Origin: Bog-473 sp963783245
GTDB lineage: Bacteria; Actinomycetota; Acidimicrobiia; Acidimicrobiales; RAAP-2
Direction: 5' to 3'
Length of the DNA: 64,000 nucleotides
NCBI GenBank assembly: GCA_963783245.1
Contig: CAWAMS010000004.1
Location: 620,001 to 684,000 of the forward strand
Shown: piece by piece, positions 38,480 to 47,226 of the stretch
How the letters are laid out: every line of letters begins with the position of its first letter
How positions within the stretch are numbered: position 1 is the stretch's first letter
Notes under the pieces: model-generated
Databases searched by the model: none
Told to the model about the DNA's origin: nothing
The model's input: only the letters and a program-made list of their open reading frames with translations
Made by a program: the position numbers and the translations under genes

Positions 38480-41010
38480 ATGAGAACCCTTCTCCGGGTG
38501 GCGTGGTACCGGTTCCGGGCCACTTTCGGCCGCCGATGGCCGGGCTATGTGACGATCATTCTCCTCATCGGTCTCGTGGGTGGCGTGGCCATGGCTTCCA
38601 TTGCCGGTGCGCGGCGGACGCAGTCCTCGTTTCCGGTCTACGCGGCAAGCACCAACCCGTCCGAGATACAGGCGTTCGACTCCTTTCTCGATCCGGCGAT
38701 CGGCGACAACGCCGGTTACTACCCCGCCCGTGCCCGCGCCATCGCCCACCTCCCCCATGTGAAGGCGGCCGAGACCAATCGTGGGGTTCGACGCCAACCT
38801 CGTTCTCCTGAGCCATCTCCACACGCACGGCGAGCCCGGGCAGAAACCGCCGGTCTTCGAAGGCTCCCCCGACGGTGATTTCGTCAAGGAGGATCGGGTC
38901 ACCCTCGTCGCCGGGCGTCCAGCCGACCCCGATCGACTGGACGAGGTCGTCATGAACGCCCAAGCCGCCCACCAACTCGGCCTGCACATCGGGTCACGGG
39001 TGCGCCTCGGCTTCAATTCCGATGCGCAGCTGCTTTCCTCGGACTGCTGCTCGGCCAAGGCGACGCCGCCCGTGGTGGTCGTTGATTTGCGGCTCGTCGG
39101 CATCATCGTCCTGGCCCCCACGGTCGTGCAGGACGATGTCGATGCTCTCGGTTCGCAGGTGGGCCTCTTCACGCCCGCGCTGACCCGCAAGCTGGCCCAA
39201 TGCTGCGCCACGTACTCGACGAGCGCGGTGCAGGTCAGTGGGAGCGCCCGAGAACTGCCCGTCGTGCAGTCGGAGATCGATCGGCTCGTCGGAAAGCGCG
39301 TCACAGCTGCCGGTGGCAATTCCGGCGGCGGTGGGCCGGGGCTGGCCATCGCCACGGCCGAGCGGGCCATTCGGCCCGAGGCGATCGCTCTGGGTGTCTT
39401 CGGGGGGATTGCCGCGCTGGCGGCCATTCTCATCGCGGCCCAGGTGATCGGGCGCCAACTCCGTCTCGGCGCGGACGACGCCGGAGCGATCCGGGCGCTC
39501 GGTGCGGGTCCGGTCATGACCGCGGCCGACGGGTTGGTCGGCGTCCTCGGCGCCGTGGTCCTCGGCTCCCTGCTGGCGTTCGCGGTGGCTGTCGCACTTC
39601 TCCCCTCGCGCCCATCGGGCCCGTTCGTCCGGTGTACCCGACACCGGGAGTGACCTTCGACTGGACGGTGCTCGGATTCGGGGTCCTCGTACTCGTTGTC
39701 GTCCTGGGGATCCTGTCGGTAGGTCTCGCGTACCGCGCTGCTCCCCACCGGGTGGCGCGTCTTCGGCGTGGGGCGTCGGGACGTGGTTCGGTGGTGGCGC
39801 GGGCCACGGCCTCGGCCGGACTGCCGGTCTCGGCGGAGGCCGGTGTTCGGTTCGCACTGGAGCCCGGGAGCGGGCGGAGCGCCGTTCCGGTGCGCTCCGC
39901 CATTTTGGGCGCCGTGTTGGCGATCACCGTCGTGACCGGCGCCTTCACGTTCGGGTCCAGCCTGGACAGGCTCGTCTCGCACCCGTCGCTCTACGGCTGG
40001 AACTGGAACGACATGCTGCTGTCGGGATTTTCCGGCGACGAGGACCTCCCCCAGCACGAGACGACCAAGCTGCTCGACCACGATCCCTATGTGGCGGGAT
40101 CCGCCGGGGTGTACTTCGGCTCCCTGAAGATCGACGGACAGGTCGTACCGGTGCTCGGGGGCAGTCCCGGGGCCACGGTGCAGCCCCCGCTCCTCTCGGG
40201 GCACGGCTTCGATGCGCCGAACCAGGTGGTCCTCGGGGCGACCACGATGGCCGCGCTCCACGTTCGCCTGGGCGACACCGTGACGGTGAGCAACGGGGAG
40301 AAATCGGCACGCCTCGACGTCGTCGGAACGGCCACCATGCCGGCGATCGGCACCACGGGCGAACACCTCGAAATGGGCTCAGGGGCGCTGTTGGACTACA
40401 ACCTCATTCCGGCGTCCGCCCGCAATCTCCAGCAGAACACTGTCGCGGGCCCGAATGCATTCCTCATCCGGATCCGGCCCGGAGCCAATCCCACGTTGGT
40501 GCGACGCTCCTTCCACCGGGTCGAATCAACGCTCAATGAAGGCCCCGATGGTGTCGGCGGGTTGGTCGGGGTCCTGCGGCCGGCTGAAATCGCCAATTAC
40601 CGATCCATCGGGACCGTTCCGTCCCTCCTCGGAGGGGCCCTCGCCGTGGGAGCTGTCGTCGCCCTCGCGCTGACGCTCGTTGCATCCGTCCGTCGCCGCC
40701 GACGTGACCTGGCCCTGTTGAAGACGCTCGGGTTCACCCAGCGACAGCTCGCGGCCACAGTGGCGTGGCAGTCGACGATCGCGGTCGCACTCGGGACCGT
40801 CGATCGGAATTCCGCTGGGTATCATCATCGGCCGAACGCTCTGGAATCTTTTCGCCCGGAACATCCATGCCGTTCCGGCGCCGAGCGTCCCGGTTCTGAG
40901 CGTCGTGCTCATCGCGCTCGGCGCGCTCGCTCCTGGCCAATGTGGTGGCGGCGATCCCCGGACGCCTCGCCGCCCGAACCCCCACTGCACTGGTTTTGCG
41001 GTCCGAGTAG
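38480..41010 (+). CDS. FtsX-type ABC transporter permease 2, paralogue of permease 1 (frame breaks)
   Basis: About 842 residues, same architecture as permease 1: N-terminal helix (GYVTIILLIGLVGGVAMASIAGARR), periplasmic region, central helices (ALGVFGGIAALAAILIAAQVIG, GLVGVLGAVVLGSLLAFAV), second periplasmic region starting YPTPGVTFDWTVLGFGVLVLVVVLGILS, C-terminal helices with RRRRDLALLKTLGFTQRQ and the end RTPTALVLRSE, which parallels LLRSE in permease 1. Net +1 shifts near 38782, 40800 and 40930; net -1 near 39596. GGAGG at 38464 is somewhat far from ATG 38480. The tandem pair probably arose by duplication. No cognate ATPase gene is seen nearby. Confidence 0.77.
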
Positions 41011-41114
41011 CGGCCTGCCGCAAGGGCCCGTGCGCGCTGCTCCCGCCGGCCGGCCGTGGTGGGACCGAGCTAGGTTTGCGCTGGGAAGATGACCAGGGGG
41101 AGGGGGTGCATGCG

Positions 41115-42781
41115 ATGGCGCACGTGGGCGTCCACCGCGTGGCGACGAGGCCACCGGGACAACGTCGGTCGATGTCGTGGTGGTCGGAGCCGGCTTCTCC
41201 GGCCTGTATGCCCTCTACCGGTTGCGGGGATCGGGGCTTTCGGTCCGTGTGTTCGAGACCGGCGACAACGTCGGCGGCACCTGGTACTGGAACCGCTACC
41301 CGGGTGCCCGTGTCGACGTGCCGAGCCTCTCCTACTCGTACTCCTTCTCGTCCGACTTGCAGCAGGAGTGGAGCTGGCCCGAAACGTTTTCCGCCCAGCC
41401 GGATCTTCTTCGTTACGCCGAGAGCGTCGCCGACCGGTTCGACCTCCGGCGCGACATCGCATTCGAGACCACGGTGGTGCGGGCGGCTTGGGATGACCGC
41501 ACGGCCCGCTGGACAATCGAGACCGACCGGGGCGACCGGGTTTCGGCCAGATTCCTCGTCAGCGCCGCGGGCTGCCTGTCGGCCACGAATATGCCGGACT
41601 TCGCCGGGATCGATTCGTTCGAGGGGAGCTGGTACCACACGTCCCGTTGGCCGAAGGAGGGGGTCGACCTCGCCGGCAAGCGTGTCGGTGTGGTCGGGAC
41701 GGGCTCTTCGGGGATCCAGGCCATTCCGGTCATCGCCGAGCAGGCGTCCCATCTGTTCGTCTTCCAGCGGACGCCCAACTTCAGCTTCCCGTCGAACCCC
41801 AGGCCGATGGATCCCGATGTGGAGCGGGAGTGGAAGGCGCACTACGACGAGCACCGGGCCAAGGACCGCGTCTCCTACGGCGGGCAGCATGTGGAGGTGC
41901 CCGACCGCTCGGCGCTCGAGGTGTGCGACGAAGAGCGCACGCAGAGATACGAGGCTCTGTGGAAACAGGGAGCCTTCGGAGTGCTCCAGTCGTTCAACGA
42001 TTTGCGCACAAGCCTCGAGGCGAACGAGACGCTGGCCGAGTTCGTGCGCGGCCAGATCAGGGGCATCGTGAAGGACCCCGACCTGGCGGAGCGGTTGTGC
42101 CCCAAGGACCACCCGGTCGGGACGAAGCGACCGTGCCTCGACGTCGGCTACTACCAGACGTTCAACCGGGACAACGTCACCCTGGTCGACGTACGGGCTG
42201 ATCCCATCGAAGAGATCACGCCGAGCGGTCTGCGCACCACCAGGGCGTCGTACGACCTCGACGTCATTGTGTTCGCCACCGGTTTCGATGCCATGACCGG
42301 TCCGCTCCTGCGCATGGGCATCAGCGGGCGAAACGGGCTGACACTCGCAGAGAAGTGGCAGGCCGGGCCGCGGACGTACCTTGGACTGATGACGGCCGAG
42401 TTTCCCAACCTTTTCATGGTTACCGGCCCCGGGAGCCCGTCGGTACTGGCCAGCATGATCATGGCGATCGAGCAACACGTCGATTGGATCGCCGACGCCA
42501 TCGCCTACGTGGACGACCGCTCGTATGACGTCATGGAGCCGACCCTCGAGGCGGAGAACGCCTGGGTCGACCACGTCAATGCCCTGGCCGATGCCACGCT
42601 GTTCGGGTTGGCGAACTCGTGGTACATGGGAGCCAACATTCCGGGCAAGCCGCGGGTGTTCCTGCCCTATGTCGGTGGGCTCGGCGCGTACCGGGCGCGG
42701 TGCGATGCCGTCGCCGCCCAGGGCTATGAGGGCTTCGCCCTGCAGCATGCGTCGACCCCGGTCCCGGGGGCCCCGGCGTAG
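41115..42781 (+). CDS. Flavin-binding monooxygenase, Baeyer-Villiger type
   Basis: About 555 residues, FAD and NADPH-dependent. The FAD Rossmann motif is VVVGAGFSGLYALYRLR. The Baeyer-Villiger fingerprint FxGxxxHxxxWP is exact in FEGSWYHTSRWP. The NADPH motif is VGVVGTGSSGIQAIP, and FATGFDAMTGPL is the typical late motif. Homologues oxidise ketones to esters or lactones, cyclohexanone monooxygenase being the model. ATG 41115 was chosen because it follows AGGGGGAGGGGG. The frame changes by net -1 near 41150 before the first Rossmann motif. The substrate is not inferable. Confidence 0.9.
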
Positions 42782-42895
42782 GGCGAACGCACGAGGCGAA
42801 CGGACGACGCTACGCGAGCCGAACCAGGCCGTCCACGATTGCTACTACAGTTGCAGCGGCGTAGACCACGTCCCCACAGACGCCAAGGAGCCCAG

Positions 42896-43904
42896 ATGGA
42901 AGCTGCCCCACCGCCTCCTGTCCAGATGATGCAGATGCTGGCCGGATTCCAGATCTCGCAGGGCCTCTACGTCGCCGCCAAGCTCGGTCTCGCCGACCAG
43001 CTCGTCGACGGGCCACGGACCGTGGCGGACATCGCCGACGCGACCGGGGCTGATCCGACGGCACTCCGTCGCCTCCTCCGCACGTTGTCGTCGCTGGGCG
43101 TGTTCACCGAGCCCGAGCCCGGGGTCTTCGCCGTCACCCCGTTGGGCCGCACCCTGGCCTCCGACGAGCCCGGCTCGGTGCGCGACATGGCGTTGATGTG
43201 GATGGAGACCCACTACGACCCCTTCGCCCGGTTGGTCGACACCGTCGAAGACCGGGGTCACCGCCGCCGATCTCCACTACGGCGGGCCCTTCTTCGATTG
43301 GATCTCGCAGCATCCGGAGCAAGTCAGTCAGTTCAGCAGAGCGATGGCCAACCTCACGACCGGGATCAAGGCCGGCGCGGTCGCCGCCTACGATTTCAAC
43401 GGGGCCGGAACGATCGTCGACGTCGGCGCGGCCGACGGCGCCCTTCTGGCCCAGATTCTGGCCGCCGCGCCGGAGACGACCGGGGTGGCCTTCGACCTGC
43501 CGCACGTGATCGCCGATGCGGCCCCCGCCATCAAGGGATATGGCCTCGGCGACCGGCTGCGCGTGGAGCAGGGGAACTTTTTCGAGGCCGTGCCGGCGGG
43601 GGCGGACACGTACGTGCTGTCGCTGGTCCTCCACGACTGGGAGGACGCGCTGGCGGGCAAAATTCTGGAGAACATCCGCGCCGCAGCGAAGCCGGGAGCG
43701 ACGGTCCTCGCGCTGGAGCCGGTCATGCCCGCCGGAGACGAGCCGCACATGTCCAAAATGCTGGACCTGACCATGTTGGCCATGACGGGCGGCCTCGAAC
43801 GTACAGCCGACGAACATCGCGGACTCTTCGAGCGAGCCGGCTTGACGTTCCAGGGCGTCACGCCGACCCCGACGCCGATCTCCTTCGTGGTGGCGTCGGT
43901 CTGA
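42896..43904 (+). CDS. Class-I O-methyltransferase with dimerisation domain (one frame break)
   Basis: About 335 residues, like plant and polyketide O-methyltransferases. The N-terminal dimerisation winged helix (ISQGLYVAAKLGLADQLVDGPRTVADIADATGADPTALRRLLRTL) precedes the SAM domain: IVDVGAADGALLAQIL, FDLPHVI, and the catalytic His in SLVLHDWEDALAGKIL. Motif I reads DVGAAD where the family usually has DVGGG, which may alter SAM binding. A net +1 shift near 43249 is an extra G before KTGVTAADLHYGGPFFDW. AAGGAG at 42884 is a good ribosome site for ATG 42896. It may act with the monooxygenase upstream on a small molecule. Confidence 0.85.
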
Positions 43905-44919
43905 CCGAGAGCCCCCCGGCCGGGCAGCTGCTGGCTGCGCTGACGCGACCGGCCGGATCGGCGGCCGCGAGCCGAGGCGAGATCGTCCGCATCCGAAAGG
44001 AGCTGACCGACGCCGGCTACGACGCCGGGGCCGAGACCATTCGCTTCCACATGGCGACCCGGGGCGTGCCGTGCCGTCGACGTCGACCATCTGGCGGGTG
44101 CTGAAGGCCCGGGGCTTTGTCACCCCGCAGCCCCATAAGCGCCCCAAGAGCCGTGGACACGCTTTGTGGCCGACTTCCCCAACGAATGCTGGCAACTCGA
44201 CATGACCCATGTCGAAGTGGCCGACGGGGTCGTCTACGAGGTCCTCAACATCATCGACGACCATTCGAGGGTCTGCGTGGCCTCGCAGGTCTTCGTCGTC
44301 GTCAAGGCGCCGACGTGGTGCGCACGATCGACAAAGCGGCTGGCATCTGGGGCTATCCGCAGCGGGTCTTGACGGACAACGGGCTCATCTTCACCACGCC
44401 TTTGGGCGGCGCTATGGGAGCCATGGAGTCAGAGCTGATGAGTCCCGGCATCGCCACGAAGCACTCGAGGCCCTATCACCCCCAGACCTGTGGCAAGGTC
44501 GAGCGTTTCGATCAGACGATGAACAAGTACCTGGCCGCCCAGGACCCCGCCGAGACCAAGAAGCAACTGGTCGGCCAGCTCAACCGCTTCGCTAGGTACT
44601 ACAACACCGAGCGGCCGCATCGCGGCGTCGGACGCCAAACGCCCATCACGGCATTTGCGGCCAGGGAGAAGGTGGGCCCCATCGGTCCAAGGATCGATGC
44701 GGCGGGCTATCGGATCCGCCACGACAAGGTCACCCGGGCGGGGTGGTGATGCTGCGTCACAAGGGGAAGTACCACCACATCGGGGTGGGTCGTCCTTATG
44801 CCGGTTGGCGGGTCATCATGCTGGTCGCCGGCCTTGACATCAAGATCTTGGGTACCGACGGCTCGCCTCTCCGCCACCTCACGCTCGACACGAGCGTGGA
44901 CTACCAGCGGGCGCCGTGA
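43905..44919 (+). pseudogene. IS481-type transposase remnant, 5'-truncated
   Basis: Joined over several frames, the translation matches an IS481-family DDE transposase: EIVRIRKELTDAGYDAGAETIRFH, STSTIWRVLKARGFVTPQPHKRPKS, then the catalytic core WQLDMTHVEVADG (first Asp), YPQRVLTDNGLIF (second Asp), RPYHPQTCGKVERFDQTMNKYLAAQ (Glu) and YYNTERPHRGVGRQTPI. The C-terminal domain (KYHHIGVGRPYAGWRVIMLVAG) ends at 44919. The N-terminal helix-turn-helix of about 60-70 residues is missing, because the methyltransferase stop directly precedes the remnant. Several shifts occur, one near 44744 in a G run. Loss of the N-terminus, unlike the shifts, cannot be a base-calling artefact. Confidence 0.8.
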
Positions 44920-44932
44920 GCAGGGCGACGGT

Positions 44933-44978
44933 TGTCTACAATGTCCCGCGACATCTGTCTCCGATGTCCCGCGACATC
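44933..44978. repeat. Tandem 23-base repeat with palindromic core at the IS right end
   Basis: Two abutting 23-base units at 44933-44955 and 44956-44978. Each ends in an imperfect or perfect GATGTCCCGCGACATC palindrome; the first copy has A for the first G. The units differ at three positions. They begin 14 bases after the transposase stop and end 6 bases before the 3' end of tRNA-Leu. They look like the transposase binding site or terminal repeat of the IS element. Confidence 0.65.
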
Positions 44979-44984
44979 ACAGCG

Positions 44985-45068
44985 TGCCCGGAGCGAGACT
45001 TGAACTCGCACGTCCTTTCGAACAACGGCTTTTGAGGCCGCCGCGTCTGCCGATTCCGCCATCCGGGC
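44985..45068 (-). tRNA. tRNA-Leu(CAA)
   Basis: An 84-base cloverleaf on the minus strand. The acceptor arm pairs GCCCGGA with TCCGGGC, discriminator A, and no CCA is encoded. The anticodon arm is GCGGC-CTCAAAA-GCCGT, giving anticodon CAA for UUG codons. The long variable arm GTTC-GAAA-GGAC marks a class II tRNA, and the T arm is GCGAG-TTCAAGT-CTCGC. Its 3' end faces the accessory block to the left and lies 6 bases from the IS repeat. Confidence 0.95.
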
Positions 45069-45134
45069 TGGAGCGAAGAGCCTACCGGGTGAGATCACGA
45101 CGTCCTATTAGCGTGAGGAAGTGGGCGGAACCCA

Positions 45135-46302
45135 GTGAAGCTGGTCGGCATCGAGCTCGTGCGGGTCGCTGTCCCGTTCCGGGTCGCCATCGGCACCGCA
45201 GCCGGCGTCCATCGCACCCGGACGCTCTTGTTCGTGCGGGTGGTCGCCGAGGAGGCGGAGGGCTGGGGGGAGTGCGTCGCCCTGCGCGACGGCACCGCGG
45301 TCGACCCCGGTCTCGATGTGGTGGAGGCCGCCGCGGCCAACCGTGGCGTGCAGCGCCTGCTCGACGCAACGGCAGCACGGGCGGGCCACCTCCCGGGCGA
45401 GACCGAGGTGGCACAGCTCTTCGGGAGCTCACCGGTCGATCGCATGCTGGCTGCCGTCTTCGAAATGGCCGTGGCCGACGCGGAGTTGCGCCAAGCCGGC
45501 CGGTCGCTGGCCGATGCCCTGGCGATCGGACCGGGTTTCGAGACGCTCCCGGTCGGGGCCGCGGTGGGGATCCCACTCGATCATGACCTCGGTGTCCTGC
45601 GGGCCGAGGTGAGCGAAGCCGTGGCCGACGGCGCGGCCCGGGTCGAGGATCAAGATCCAACCCGGGTGGGACGTCAGAGCCGGTCGCTGCCGTGCGTGCC
45701 GACCATCCGGACCTCGTCCTCCAGGTCGACGCCAACGGCTCCTACCGCATGGACGACGCCGAGCAGGTGGAGCGGTTGGCCGAGTTCGGCGTGCTGTGCA
45801 TCGAGCAGCCGCTGCCGCCGGCGGACCTCGTGGCGCAGGCCGAGTTCGCCCGCCGCGTGTCGGTGCCCGTCTGCCTCGATGAGTCCCTCTCCTCCCCGCG
45901 GCGCGTGCCTCGACGCGCTGCGCAACCGGGCCTGTCGCGTGGCCTGCCTCAAGCCGGGGCGGCTCGGGGGGCTGCGGGCCGCCCGTCTGGCCCACGCCGC
46001 ATGCGCGGACGCGGGAGTGTCGGTCTTCGTCGGAGGCTTCTTCGAAGCGGGGCTGGGCCGGGCGTCGAACCTGGCGCTGGCCGCCCGTCTGGCCCAGGAC
46101 GCCACCGGCCTGGTCGGTGATCTGAGCGACCCCGCGCACCTACCTCGAACAGGACCCTTGCGGGTATCCGGAGGTGCGCGCAGGCTGGGTCCGGGTGCCG
46201 GACCGGCCCGGGGTGGGCGCCTGGCCGGACGAAGGCGTGCTGGCCGCCCTGGGGGCGGAGCGACGGTGGTTCCGGGCCGCCGACCACTTCCGCGCAACGT
46301 AG
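45135..46302 (+). CDS. menC: o-Succinylbenzoate synthase (frames broken)
   Basis: Enolase-superfamily enzyme dehydrating SHCHC to o-succinylbenzoate in menaquinone synthesis. The N-terminal capping domain includes GWGECVAL. The catalytic Lys is in the region IKIQPGWDV, and the metal ligands are in LVLQVDANGSY, LCIEQPL and VCLDESLSS. The second catalytic Lys is in RVACLKPGRLGGL. The end is RVPDRPGVGAWPDEGVLAALGA. Net +1 shifts near 45651, 45675, 45901 and 46139. About 388 residues. GTG 45135 was chosen. It is divergent from tRNA-Leu. It shares the pathway with menF and menG near the left end. Confidence 0.88.
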
Positions 46303-46314
46303 ACTCAACGGTCC

Positions 46315-46608
46315 ATGCATCGCGCCCTCCTCGAGCGACGGATCCGAGACGTCCACGCCAGGTTGGTGCGCGCCCGTGAGGATCTCGCCGTGGTCGAAGA
46401 GCAGTTGGCCGTCCTGCGTGAGTCCGCCGACGAGGCCCGCGTGCGCTCCCTCGTGGCCGAGACGCCGCTCGCCGCCCACGAGAGCAGCGAAGCGGCGCGC
46501 CACGCCGACGCCATGTCCAAGGCGCGCGACGCGCTGGCCAACACGGTGCTCGAGCTCGAACACCGCCAGGACGAGCTTCTCTCCAACGTGGTCATCCCCC
46601 GATCGTGA
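46315..46608 (+). CDS. Coiled-coil protein of unknown function (97 aa)
   Basis: Highly charged, almost fully helical protein: two long stretches rich in Arg, Glu, Leu and Ala (MHRALLERRIRDVHARLVRARED and EEQLAVLRESADEARVRSLVAE, then SKARDALANTVLELEHRQDELL), joined by a short linker. The heptad pattern suggests a coiled-coil hairpin. No family is recognised. It begins 12 bases after menC and precedes the pdtaR-like gene by 30 bases, so co-transcription is likely. No cysteine is present. Confidence 0.65.
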   Translation: MHRALLERRIRDVHARLVRAREDLAVVEEQLAVLRESADEARVRSLVAETPLAAHESSEAARHADAMSKARDALANTVLELEHRQDELLSNVVIPRS

Positions 46609-46638
46609 GCACGTGAGCGGACCAACGAGAAAGAGAGC

Positions 46639-47226
46639 TTGGCCCGCGTGGTGATCGCCGAGGACGAGGCGATCATCAGGCTCGACCTGAAGGAGATCCT
46701 CACCTCCGCCGGCTACGAAGTGGTCGGCGAGAGCGGGCGGGGCGACGAGGCGGTGGAAATGGTGGCCGAGCACGAGCCGGATCTCGTGATCCTCGACATC
46801 AAAATGCCGGGACTCGACGGTCTCCAAGCCGCACGGGAGATCACCTCGCGCCATCAGGTGGCGGTCATGCTGCTCACCGCGTTCAGCCAGCGCGACCTGA
46901 TCGAAGAAGCGCGTGACGCCGGGGTGTCGGCGTATCTCGTGAAGCCGTTCCAAGCACGTGAGTTGTTGCCCGCAGTGGCGGACGTCCTCTCGCGTGCCCG
47001 GCAGGAGTGGGCGATCGCGGCAGAGGAATCCAAGGAGCCCGCCGTGGCGGCGGAGGACAAGATCGCCACTCGTCGTGTCGTCGACCAGGCGAAGGCGGCG
47101 CTCATGGACGTCAGCGACATGTCCGAGAACGACGCGTTCACCTTCATCCAACAGACGGCCATGCAGAACCGCGCCCGCATGCGCGATGTGGCGCAGCAGA
47201 TCGTCGACGGCACGCTGACTCCGTAA
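46639..47226 (+). CDS. pdtaR: ANTAR-type response regulator, PdtaR-like
   Basis: 195 residues, two domains. The receiver (about 1-120) starts RVVIAEDEAIIRLDLKEIL, with phospho-Asp in LVILDIKMPGLDG and Lys in YLVKPFQARELL. The ANTAR RNA-binding domain (about 130-190) has the helices VVDQAKAALMDVSDMSENDAFTFIQQTAMQNRARMRDVAQQIV. Proteins of this type bind nascent RNA hairpins and prevent termination. In mycobacteria PdtaR works with the kinase PdtaS, and it lies near polA and rpsA as here. No kinase gene is adjacent. TTG 46639 is the best start, after AGAAAGAGAG. polA starts right after its stop. Confidence 0.85.
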   Translation: MARVVIAEDEAIIRLDLKEILTSAGYEVVGESGRGDEAVEMVAEHEPDLVILDIKMPGLDGLQAAREITSRHQVAVMLLTAFSQRDLIEEARDAGVSAYLVKPFQARELLPAVADVLSRARQEWAIAAEESKEPAVAAEDKIATRRVVDQAKAALMDVSDMSENDAFTFIQQTAMQNRARMRDVAQQIVDGTLTP

